A stretch of DNA of 64,000 nt from Bacteroidota bacterium (GTDB lineage Bacteria > Bacteroidota > Bacteroidia > Bacteroidales > Prolixibacteraceae). Position 1 is the stretch's first letter, and the number at the start of each line of letters is the position of its first letter. The notes under the pieces are model-generated. The model searched no databases. It saw only the letters and a program-made list of their open reading frames with translations, and had not been told where the DNA came from. This document shows positions 36,600 to 44,502 of the stretch, piece by piece. The translations under genes were made by a program, and so were the position numbers. Location: positions 62,001 through 126,000 of the forward strand of contig JAJRSD010000039.1 in assembly GCA_024278975.1 (NCBI GenBank). The letters run 5' to 3'.

Positions 36600-37835
36600 T
36601 TATTCAAATTCCGATTTTAAAATACTTAAAACATGATCGATTGTTTCTTCTTCCAAATCGGTACGTTTTATTAATTCAGCACGAGGAATATTCAAAACAT
36701 TTTTAGCTGAATCGCATCCAATTCCTTTTAACGAATCTATTACCCAGCTTTCAATCTCATCTGCGAACTCCTCTATATCAACATCTTCGTCGTCTTCTTC
36801 TACTTCGCGATAAACATCTATTTCGTACCCGGTAAGTTGACTTGCCAAACGAATATTTAACCCGCCTTTACCAATTGCCAACGAAACTTCTTCGGGCTTC
36901 AAATAAACTTCAGCTTTTCTTGAGTCTTCAATAAGTTTAATTGAATTTATTTTTGCCGGGTTTAGAGCACGTTTAATAAACAGTTGTGTATTTGCCGAGT
37001 AATTAATTACGTCGATGTTTTCGTTTCTCAGCTCACGAACAATTCCGTGTATTCTCGAACCTTTCATTCCAACGCAAGCTCCAACAGGGTCAATCCTTTC
37101 ATCGTACGACTCAACGGCTACTTTTGCACGCTCGCCCGGTACCCGAACTATCTTCTTGACTGTAATTAGCCCATCAAAAATTTCAGGAATTTCGAGTTCG
37201 AATAACCTCTCTAAAAAAGTAGGTGCTGTACGCGATAGTATAATTAATGGGTTATTATTTCTTAATTCTACCTTTGAAACAATTGCCCGAACGTTATCTC
37301 CCTTACGGAAAAAATCGGATGGAATTTGTTCTGATTTAGGAAGAATAAGTTCATTGTCCTCATCATCTAAAACTAAAATCTCTTTTTTCCAAACCTGATA
37401 AACTTCTCCTGTAACAATATCTCCAATTTTTTCTTTGTACTTACCGTATATATGGTCTTTCTCAAGTTCCATAATCTTACTGGCAAGATTTTGTCGGAGA
37501 TTCAAAATTGCACGCCTTCCAAAATCAACTAATTTAACTTCGTCGGTTACCTCTTCTCCAACTTCATAATCATCGTCAATTTTTTGTGCATCGGTTAATG
37601 TAATTTGTGCGTTGGGATCTTCCAATGCATCATCTTCCACAACTTCGCGGTTTCTCCAAATCTCAAAATCGCCTTTGTCGATATTAATAATAATATCAAA
37701 GTTATCATCGGTTTCATATTGTCTGATAAGCACACTCCGAAAAACTTCTTCAATAACGCTCATCATTGTAGCTCTGTCAATGTTTTTCAGTTCCTTAAAC
37801 TCAGCAAATGAATCTATCAGATTAATATTTTCCAT
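36600..37835 (-). CDS. nusA: transcription termination/antitermination factor NusA
   Basis: 411 residues: an N-terminal RNA-polymerase-binding domain (FKELKNIDRATMMSVIEEVF), an S1 domain (IGDIVTGEVYQVWKKEILVL), then two KH domains (VGACVGMKGSRIHGIVREL and EVSLAIGKGGLNIRLASQLTG). An acidic tail (EVEEDDEDVDIEEFADEIES) follows, then a short helical module. NusA modulates pausing and termination. It lies 10 bases after rimP and 90 bases before infB, the standard arrangement. Confidence 0.97.
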   Translation of the reverse strand: MENINLIDSFAEFKELKNIDRATMMSVIEEVFRSVLIRQYETDDNFDIIINIDKGDFEIWRNREVVEDDALEDPNAQITLTDAQKIDDDYEVGEEVTDEVKLVDFGRRAILNLRQNLASKIMELEKDHIYGKYKEKIGDIVTGEVYQVWKKEILVLDDEDNELILPKSEQIPSDFFRKGDNVRAIVSKVELRNNNPLIILSRTAPTFLERLFELEIPEIFDGLITVKKIVRVPGERAKVAVESYDERIDPVGACVGMKGSRIHGIVRELRNENIDVINYSANTQLFIKRALNPAKINSIKLIEDSRKAEVYLKPEEVSLAIGKGGLNIRLASQLTGYEIDVYREVEEDDEDVDIEEFADEIESWVIDSLKGIGCDSAKNVLNIPRAELIKRTDLEEETIDHVLSILKSEFE

Positions 37836-37845
37836 CTCTCAATAT

Positions 37846-38310
37846 TTATTTAAATGAAATAACTGCTTTTGCACTTTTTATTTCATCGTATTTTAAAATA
37901 TGTTTTTTTACTATTAATTGTTTTTTCTTATGCCCCTCCACTTTCTCACGTGTCGAGGTTTCCAACACAAAATCATCCTCACCAACTTCAAGTAATATTC
38001 CTTCCAGTTTTTTACCCTCTTCCGGCACAACTTCAATTGCACGTCCTTTATACTTTATGTACTGTTCCTTAACTTTAAACCCTTCTGTTAATCCGGGCGA
38101 CGAAACATGTAACTCAAAATCTTCCTCTTCACGGTCGAGGCTGTGTTCAACATGGCGACTAATGGCAACGCACTTACTAATTGGTAACCCATCGAAACTA
38201 TCGACAAAAACATCGATTACGTTTCTTTCGTTCACCTTTATATCAACCAGAAACATTTTGTCTTCAAGTTGTTCGTTTACCAAACTTACTATTTGCCTTT
38301 TGTCTATCAT
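37846..38310 (-). CDS. rimP: ribosome maturation factor RimP
   Basis: 154 residues; needed for 30S subunit maturation. Seen: NVIDVFVDSFDGLPISKCVAI, SRHVEHSLDREEEDFELHVSS, SPGLTEGFKVKEQYIKYKGR, then a C-terminal SH3-like domain. The ATG at 38308-38310 is preceded on the minus strand by GGAGGTAATTA, the strongest Shine-Dalgarno-like site in the window. First gene of the operon, with a near-consensus promoter about 65 bases upstream. Confidence 0.95.
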   Translation of the reverse strand: MIDKRQIVSLVNEQLEDKMFLVDIKVNERNVIDVFVDSFDGLPISKCVAISRHVEHSLDREEEDFELHVSSPGLTEGFKVKEQYIKYKGRAIEVVPEEGKKLEGILLEVGEDDFVLETSTREKVEGHKKKQLIVKKHILKYDEIKSAKAVISFK

Positions 38311-38328
38311 TAATTACCTCCAACAAAA

Positions 38329-38349
38329 TAGGAGACCAGAGGCCTCCTA
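38329..38349 (-). promoter_or_regulatory. small hairpin in the rimP leader
   Basis: TAGGAG/CTCCTA forms a 6-base stem around a 9-base loop in the leader between promoter and Shine-Dalgarno site. Its upstream arm contains AGGAGG, which resembles a second ribosome-binding site. Function unknown. Confidence 0.3.
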
Positions 38350-38374
38350 AAAACTTGTTTTAGAAAAATCACCG

Positions 38375-38406
38375 CAAAAATAGTAATTTAATCTAATACA
38401 GCCAAA
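38375..38406 (-). promoter_or_regulatory. rimP-nusA-infB promoter, Bacteroidota type
   Basis: On the minus strand TTTG (38403-38406), 20 bases, then TATTTTTG (38375-38382). Both elements match the consensus exactly. Confidence 0.8.
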
Positions 38407-38409
38407 TAT

Positions 38410-38577
38410 CTATTGGTTTATCATTCGAATGGTTTTCCCCTGATTTAGTGGAGATACCAGAGCAAGCCTTGAGTAAGGGTAGGGTGGCAGTGGGGTAAAA
38501 AAGACAATGTCAATTATATCTGTTTTTTTGAAATCTGGATATTTGTCGTACACCCAGAAAATTATAGACAAACTTGC
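38410..38577 (-). pseudogene. possible gene tail of unknown family
   Basis: On the minus strand a frame without stop reads WVYDKYPDFKKTDIIDIVFF, TPLPPYPYSRLALVSPLNQ, GKTIRMINQ and ends TAG at 38410-38412. It begins right after an in-frame TAA and has no start codon. The composition looks protein-like, but I cannot name a family. It could be chance. It occupies part of the 414-base gap between rimP and the SDR gene; the rest holds nothing I recognise. Confidence 0.25.
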
Positions 38578-38724
38578 TTAAAAAGTTGTTTAAAGTCTAA
38601 TTGCCACGAAGTGATTCCAAGGGAAAAAATTTGAAATAATATCTTGTTGTTCAATGAGGAACTTTTTTTATAAACAAATACTTGCACAATAATGTTTGTA
38701 ATAACATATAACATAATCAGTAAA

Positions 38725-39516
38725 ATGAAAAAAGTAGCATTAATAACCGGAGCCTCAACAGGTATTGGGAAAGAACTTTCAAATATTCATGCTGAAAAAG
38801 GTGGTGATTTAGTAATAGTTGCCAGAAGTAAAAATAAGTTGGAGGCACTAAAAACGGTGTTGGAGAAGAAACATTCGATAAAAGTAATGATAATTGTTAA
38901 AGACCTTGTTCGGCCTGAAGCAGTTAAAGAGATTTACAATGAAGTTAAAGACGCAGGTGTTGAAATAGACTATTTAATTAACAATGCAGGTTTTGGTGGA
39001 CTTGGAAAATTTCACGAACGAGATTGGGAATTAGATTTAGCCATGATTAACCTGAACATTGTTGCTTTAACGGCGTTAACGAGATTTTTCTTACCTGATT
39101 TTGTAAAAAGGAATGAAGGTAGAATATTAAACGTATCGTCAACTGCAAGTTTAATGCCGGGTCCGCTGCAAGCAGTTTACTTTGCAACTAAAGCTTATGT
39201 AACATCTTTTAGTAATGCAATTGCCGAGGAATTGCACGACACAAATATTACAGTTACTAATCTGATGCCGGGAGCTACAGAAACAGAGTTTGGTTCGGTT
39301 TCGGGAATGGACAAAACAGAGATGTTTAAAAAAACTGTTAGTGCGCGAGGAGTTGCCGAAGATGGATACGATGGAATGATAAAAGGTAAACTTGATGTTA
39401 TATCCGGGTTGACTTTCTCTCAAAAACTGATGATTTCGATGGTGCCGTTATCACCAAAAAAGATGGTTCTTAAACAGATTCGCCAAATGCAGGAAGTAAA
39501 ATATAATCTCGAATAA
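38725..39516 (+). CDS. short-chain dehydrogenase/reductase
   Basis: 263 residues from MKKVALITGASTGIGKELSN. The cofactor motif TGxxxGIG, the NNAG motif (YLINNAGFGGLG), the catalytic Ser in ILNVSSTASLMPG, and the YxxxK pair in AVYFATKAYVTSF are all present. The family reduces or oxidises carbonyl compounds with NAD(P); the DltE/YqjQ-like subgroup is likely. The substrate is unknown. An in-frame ATG at 38692 adds eleven residues (MFVITYNIISK) ahead of the conserved strand and is less likely the start. It converges with an SGNH hydrolase gene. Confidence 0.9.
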   Translation: MKKVALITGASTGIGKELSNIHAEKGGDLVIVARSKNKLEALKTVLEKKHSIKVMIIVKDLVRPEAVKEIYNEVKDAGVEIDYLINNAGFGGLGKFHERDWELDLAMINLNIVALTALTRFFLPDFVKRNEGRILNVSSTASLMPGPLQAVYFATKAYVTSFSNAIAEELHDTNITVTNLMPGATETEFGSVSGMDKTEMFKKTVSARGVAEDGYDGMIKGKLDVISGLTFSQKLMISMVPLSPKKMVLKQIRQMQEVKYNLE

Positions 39517-39545
39517 ACCTTTATCTCAAAGAAAATAACTTATAA

Positions 39546-40211
39546 TCATTTCAAAAACTCACCAATTACTTTCGCCCACAAATCGTATCCTTTTTTATTC
39601 ATGTGCAATCCGTCTTCAATAAAAATATCGGTGTAAACCTTTCCATTTTCGTCGAGCATAATTTCCCAAACATTGGCAAATTCTACATTGTCTTGTTTTT
39701 TGCAAAGTTTCGCCAGTTTTTTGTTGAGTTTGTTGTAATCCTTTTTTAGATTCCAGCGTGCAATACTGGGTTTTGGGGCGATAAAAACAATTTTAGTTTT
39801 AGGCAAATCTGCTTTAATCATTGCAACTAATCCTTTGGCTTCTTTAAATATTTTCGAGGGTTTTTTACCGGCAGAAATATCATTGTCGCCTTCGTAAATA
39901 AATAAAATATCAGGTGTGTTTTTGGTAATTAGTTTATCGTAAAAATATATTAAATCGCTAAAATGCGAGCCACCAAAACCATTGTTAATTACATTATATT
40001 CCGGGAAATAATCGGGTACATCTTTCCACATTAAAACGCTGGAACTACCTGTAAATACAAGCAGTTTTTTGTCGGGGTTAAAATCGTACTCTTTATTATA
40101 AAGTTCATCAACATAACCTTTAAAACGGTTTGGGTCTTGCGCGTTTGATGATAGAAATCCGAATAATAAGATCGCAAGAACAAGGAGTTTGAATTTGATT
40201 TTTTGTTTCAT
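39546..40211 (-). CDS. secreted SGNH/GDSL hydrolase
   Basis: 221 residues from MKQKIKFKLLVLAILLFGFL, a signal peptide ending near SSNAQ. The SGNH blocks are visible: block I as VFTGSSSVLMWKDVP (Ser), block II Gly in NNGFGGSHFSDL, block III Asn in YEGDNDISAG, and block V as FIEDGLHMNKKGYDLW with the Asp-x-x-His pair. Likely an esterase for acylated polysaccharide or lipid. An upstream ATG at 40286 would add 25 residues ahead of the signal peptide and is rejected. The methyltransferase-like remnant lies just upstream. Confidence 0.88.
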   Translation of the reverse strand: MKQKIKFKLLVLAILLFGFLSSNAQDPNRFKGYVDELYNKEYDFNPDKKLLVFTGSSSVLMWKDVPDYFPEYNVINNGFGGSHFSDLIYFYDKLITKNTPDILFIYEGDNDISAGKKPSKIFKEAKGLVAMIKADLPKTKIVFIAPKPSIARWNLKKDYNKLNKKLAKLCKKQDNVEFANVWEIMLDENGKVYTDIFIEDGLHMNKKGYDLWAKVIGEFLK

Positions 40212-40236
40212 AGTAATATTTTTAAAATTGATATTT

Positions 40237-40536
40237 TTAATAAACCCAGGGAATAAATTTCTTTGTTTTATTTTCATATTCAACAAATTGTTCTTTGTAT
40301 TTTTCTTTTAAATATTTATCGAGTTCCGGAATATGTTGAAACAAAAAGCCCAGCGTAATCAACACCGGAACTAATAAAGCCAGCATGCAACCTGTTAATA
40401 GGGCAAAGCTGGTAAAAAGAATTGTATCGCCCAAATAATTTATGTGCATCGAATATAGAAATAAATTATCGGTATATAATTTCCCTTTGATCGAATGAGT
40501 TGATTTTTTCTTTATGGTAAATAGTAAGTATTGCAA
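40237..40536 (-). pseudogene. isoprenylcysteine-methyltransferase-like membrane protein, 5' truncated
   Basis: Only the C-terminal ~100 residues remain: LFLYSMHINYLGDTILFTSFA, then MLALLVPVLITLGFLF and ELDKYLKEKYKEQFVEYENK. This is the conserved end of ICMT/DUF1295-type membrane methyltransferases, which are normally over 200 residues. The only possible start is TTG at 40534-40536. The same frame continues upstream (LFWFFCVWLTYL) until an in-frame TAG, without ATG. The break falls next to the modification-methylase promoter, so arrival of the restriction-modification unit probably truncated it. Confidence 0.6.
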
Positions 40537-40576
40537 ATATGTTAGCCAAACACAAAAAAACCAAAAGAGCTAAATT

Positions 40577-40608
40577 TTTGCCTGCGCACTTAAGAATGAC
40601 TATTTTTG
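40577..40608 (+). promoter_or_regulatory. modification-methylase promoter, start codon 4 bases after the -7 element
   Basis: TTTG (40577-40580), 20 bases, then TATTTTTG (40601-40608), an exact match to the Bacteroidota consensus. The ATG of the methylase is at 40613. Transcription usually begins a few bases after the -7 element, so the message would have almost no leader. Confidence 0.7.
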
Positions 40609-40612
40609 TATA

Positions 40613-42211
40613 ATGACGAAAACAGAATTGAAATATCGATTTCCATCAGAATATGCTGAAAAAATTGGATTTGAATATTCCAATTCAACTTCAAACGAGC
40701 ATAAGAAAGAAAGCGGACAATTTTTCACATCAAAAGAAATTTCCGATTTCATGGGGAATTTAGCTCAGCCAAAATCTGACAAAATTTCTATTCTTGATCC
40801 AGGATGTGGAACGGCAATTTTAAGTTGTTCATTGATTGAAAAATTAATTGAAAAATATTCCATTCAAGAAATTAATTTGAGTCTTTTTGAAACTGATAAA
40901 ATAATAATTGAAGAGACTGAAAAAGTAATCTCATTTTTAAAAAGGTGGTTACTTGAGATGGGAATAAAATTAAATGTGAAAATTGAACAAACAGATTTTA
41001 TTCTTTTTAATTCTGATGTCTTTTCAAACAATATCTTATTTGGGAATGATGCGGTTCAGGAATACGATTATATAATTTCAAACCCACCGTATTTTAAGAT
41101 TTCAAAGTCAGACAATCGTGCACAAGTTGCGAAAGAATTGGTTTATGGACAACCCAATATTTACTCCCTTTTTATGGGAATTTCAGCCAAACTTTTGAAA
41201 CCTAATGGCGAATTAATTTTTATTACACCAAGAAGTTTTGCGGCAGGGAATTATTTTAAAGCGTTCAGAAATTCTTTTTTTAGAAATGTGAGCATCTCAA
41301 ACATTCACATTTTTGAATCGCGAAAAAAAATGTTTAAAAATGACAATGTTCTACAAGAAAACATTATAATTCGTGCGACAAAAGAAAAAACTTCGACTAT
41401 AAATATTACAGTAACAGAGTGTGCAAAAGATTTGAATAAACCTCAAAAATATAATTACAAAACTGAAGAGTTGATTGATTCAAATTCCAAAGAAAATATT
41501 TTGTTTATTCCATCGAATTCTATGGAAGCAAATACGATTAACGTTTTTCGACAGTGGCAAAATACTTTGAATGATTACAATATTCAGATTTCAACGGGTC
41601 CTGTTGTTGCATTTCGTTGTAATGGCTTTTTAATATCTGACCTTGCCCTCAAAGTTTCGGTTGCTCCCTTAGTTTGGCTGCACAATATTAAAGAAATGGA
41701 ATTTGTTTATCCATTGAAAAAAGGAATAAAACAAAGTTATATTCTTGATTCTGAGGAATCGAGAAAGGTGTTGTTAAAAAACAAAAATTATGTTTTAATC
41801 AGACGGTTTAGTTCAAAGGACGACAAAAGCAGGTTGGTTTGCTGTCCCTATTTTGCCTCATATTTGAAGTACAAAAGAATTGGAATCGAGAATCACATAA
41901 ACTATGTTTATCGTCCGAATGGAGAATTGTCTGAAGAAGAAATTTGGGGAATTTCAGCATTGTTCAGCAGCAAACTTTTCGACACGTATTTCAGAACATT
42001 CAATGGCAACACACAGGTTGGAGCATCGGAATTGAAACAAATTAATATGCCGCCACTGGAAAGAATTATAATGATTGGTAAAATTCTTAAATCCACTTTT
42101 AAGCCGACAAAAATTGAAATAGAAAATATAATAAATAACGTATTATTTGAAACTGCTTATGTCAAAAATAGAAGAAGCACAAACAATTTTGAAAGAGTTG
42201 GGACTGCCTGA
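40613..42211 (+). CDS. N6-adenine DNA methyltransferase of a PstI/BsuBI-type system
   Basis: 532 residues. The SAM-binding motif I is LDPGCGTAILSCSLIEKL near residues 61-78 and the catalytic motif IV is DYIISNPPYFKIS near 155. An N-terminal GQFFTSKEISDFMGNL is typical of gamma-class methylases. Size and the neighbouring BsuBI/PstI-type endonuclease fragments indicate the M.PstI group, whose known members act at CTGCAG; that specificity is inference. The 3' end overlaps the endonuclease reading frame by about 53 bases. Promoter and ATG are almost adjacent. Confidence 0.9.
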   Translation: MTKTELKYRFPSEYAEKIGFEYSNSTSNEHKKESGQFFTSKEISDFMGNLAQPKSDKISILDPGCGTAILSCSLIEKLIEKYSIQEINLSLFETDKIIIEETEKVISFLKRWLLEMGIKLNVKIEQTDFILFNSDVFSNNILFGNDAVQEYDYIISNPPYFKISKSDNRAQVAKELVYGQPNIYSLFMGISAKLLKPNGELIFITPRSFAAGNYFKAFRNSFFRNVSISNIHIFESRKKMFKNDNVLQENIIIRATKEKTSTINITVTECAKDLNKPQKYNYKTEELIDSNSKENILFIPSNSMEANTINVFRQWQNTLNDYNIQISTGPVVAFRCNGFLISDLALKVSVAPLVWLHNIKEMEFVYPLKKGIKQSYILDSEESRKVLLKNKNYVLIRRFSSKDDKSRLVCCPYFASYLKYKRIGIENHINYVYRPNGELSEEEIWGISALFSSKLFDTYFRTFNGNTQVGASELKQINMPPLERIIMIGKILKSTFKPTKIEIENIINNVLFETAYVKNRRSTNNFERVGTA

Positions 42212-42871
42212 TGCCCAACAAAATGAAATATCGGGATACACTCTACTTGCATTGTGCAATCTCAAAGAAAAAGACAAGTGGTCAAAAGCTTTCAAGCAAA
42301 GCCATGGTATTTCAAAAGGAATAATGGCATTTATTGCAGAAAACTTCAGAAAAGAATACGCTCCAAATACAAGAGAAACTTTCAGAAGACAAGTATTACA
42401 CCAATTAGTGCAAGCAGGTATTGTTGATTACAATCCTGACATTCCTAATTTGCCAGTAAACAGTCCTCGTGCGCATTATGCCATTTCCGAAAAGGTTCAG
42501 TTTTACTTTATTCAGGCGACACCGAGAAGAAAGATTTACACATTGATAAAAAGAAATTAAAGAGCATTGGAATGCCAATCACCGAACATAGTAAACTTCC
42601 TGATGTCGTGATTTATGATGAATCAAAAAATTGGTTGTATTTAATTGAAGCTGTTACTTCTCATGGTCCAATGTCGCCAAAAAGAATCGTTGAATTGGAA
42701 GAATTTTTAGTCAACTGTAAAGCAGGTAAAATTTATGTTTCAGCATTTCCAGATTTTTCGGAATTTAAAAGACATACTAAAAACATTGCGTGGGACACCG
42801 AAGTTTGGATTATGGAATTTCCTGAACATATGATTCATTTTAATGGAGATAGATTTTTAGGTCCGAGATAG
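42159..42871 (+). pseudogene. BsuBI/PstI-type restriction endonuclease, internally deleted and frameshifted
   Basis: The first frame (ATG 42159 to TAA near 42558) gives the N-terminal winged-helix domain: [48 protein letters not shown]. After about 42505 the sense moves to another frame: [56 protein letters not shown], the C-terminal catalytic core with the PD...EAVTSHGP signature. The total is about 236 residues against 316-326 in BsuBI and PstI. Some 80 residues between the domains are therefore missing as well as the frame. The enzyme is most likely inactive, leaving an orphan methylase. Confidence 0.8.
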
Positions 42872-42913
42872 CTTTTTCATAATTGATATTTACAATTTGA
42901 GCCCTCAAACATT

Positions 42914-44425
42914 TTAACCATACCATTTCCGCGAACGTCCCTCGAGATTTTCCAATACATCAATTGTTGTATTTACATCGTTTACCACCTGAAAATCGAA
43001 CATCCCGACACAAATAAAATCGGCACCATTTTTAAATGCCCAGTTAAAACCATCATCGGGGCGGATTGCACCGGCAGCGAGAACTTTAAATCCCATAACC
43101 GGAACTTTTGCCCGCTGCACGAACTCGGTTGTCCGGTCGGGGAAAAGACAGAAAATATTGTTGTGAAACTTATTATGGTCTAGGTAATTTTTGCCGTCCA
43201 CTTCAAAAGGTACGCGGTTTTCAATCGGGTGCGCCGACCAATATTTGTCGTGGTGCATGGTTTTCATATAATAGTCGGGAATTATTCCCTGCTCTTCGCA
43301 AGCAATTAACGCATCAACAGTGTGCGAAGCAAGTCCGGCGGTGTATCCTTGCGAGCGAATCCGCGCCATCATTTTCTCGATAACATCAATTTTATTATCA
43401 CGTACTAACCAGTCGCACCAGTTTCCCTGTACCTGAACAATATCAACGCCCATATCGATGGCTTTGTCGATATTAACAAAATAGTCGTTGTTTTTCATGT
43501 CGGGTGCAACCTGTGAAATAACCTTAATTTTGCTACCGGTAATTTTTTTATATTTCTGTAATAATTCATTCGTTGGGAAACCAATATTAATAGAATTTAT
43601 TCCAGCCTTTTCAGCTAATATTAATGTTTCAAATATCTTTTTTTCGGTGTTGTATGCACGAAACAGCGACGATACGTAATGTAAATCTCTTGCGTGTGCC
43701 CAACCTCCAATCAGATTTCCGCCTGCAACAAGGCGACTGATTTCGTGTTCGCCAATTTTACCTTTCGGAAGATCACCTTTTAACTCGCTAATATTAGCAC
43801 CTCCAATTTGTATTGTTGCCCCCGACAGAGTATCGACACCAAACTGTTGCTGGTTTCGAAAAGCACCCCAACCCAAAACTCCAAGAGCAGGAATAGTTGC
43901 CAGATTTTTTATAGCTTCCCGTCTTGAGTTATCCGTAGTTTCTGTTTTTGCATCCTTAACTTTATCGCTATTTTTTGCTGAAAAAAGTTTCAGAGCGTAA
44001 AGTCCATATCCTTTTTCGTTAATGAATAGAAGAACAATTAAAGCCAGAGCTTCAATCATATTTTTATTAACAATATAAAGATTTCCTTCAATTTGTCCGG
44101 TCAGAGAACCGCCAAACGGAGGGTATGCAAAATAGTAGAGCATTAATAAAATAATTCCCGAAACAGAAGATAAGCGAATTGCCAGGCCAAATAAAAGTCC
44201 AAGCCCGATTAAAATCAGAGCAATAATATTTGCCGGGTCAACAATATTCATCAAACTTTCCGAACTTCCCATCCATTGGTAAAACGCAGAAAATGGACCG
44301 GTTGAATTTGACAGATAACCTGCCGCACTCCAGTTTCCAACTACTAATTTCGAAACTCCTTCGTATAAAAAATGCCACCCAATTGTAATTCTAAAAACTG
44401 TGATTATTAATTTTTTCCAGTTCAT
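42914..44425 (-). CDS. DoxX-type membrane domain fused to a TIM-barrel-like domain
   Basis: 503 residues. The first ~150 form four membrane helices of DoxX type (ITIGWHFLYEGVSKLV, IIALILIGLGLLFGLAI, SGIILLMLYYFAYPPF, MIEALALIVLLFI). A Tat-like segment follows near residue 167 (SRREAIKNLATIPALGVLGW). The C-terminal ~300 residues look like an aldo/keto-reductase-like TIM barrel (EHEISRLVAGGNLIGGWAHA, EKAGINSINIGFPTN, DMGVDIVQVQGNW, GYTAGLASHTVDA, VPVMGFKVLAAGAIRPDDG), but the usual AKR catalytic Tyr/Lys motifs are not evident. The barrel would probably lie outside the cytoplasm. Function unknown. Confidence 0.7.
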   Translation of the reverse strand: MNWKKLIITVFRITIGWHFLYEGVSKLVVGNWSAAGYLSNSTGPFSAFYQWMGSSESLMNIVDPANIIALILIGLGLLFGLAIRLSSVSGIILLMLYYFAYPPFGGSLTGQIEGNLYIVNKNMIEALALIVLLFINEKGYGLYALKLFSAKNSDKVKDAKTETTDNSRREAIKNLATIPALGVLGWGAFRNQQQFGVDTLSGATIQIGGANISELKGDLPKGKIGEHEISRLVAGGNLIGGWAHARDLHYVSSLFRAYNTEKKIFETLILAEKAGINSINIGFPTNELLQKYKKITGSKIKVISQVAPDMKNNDYFVNIDKAIDMGVDIVQVQGNWCDWLVRDNKIDVIEKMMARIRSQGYTAGLASHTVDALIACEEQGIIPDYYMKTMHHDKYWSAHPIENRVPFEVDGKNYLDHNKFHNNIFCLFPDRTTEFVQRAKVPVMGFKVLAAGAIRPDDGFNWAFKNGADFICVGMFDFQVVNDVNTTIDVLENLEGRSRKWYG

Positions 44426-44502
44426 ATTGGTTTAGTTTATTTGTCTTAACAACTTAATTTTTAAGTTTATTCATCTAAAGTAACCGTTTTATTGTCAATG
44501 TT

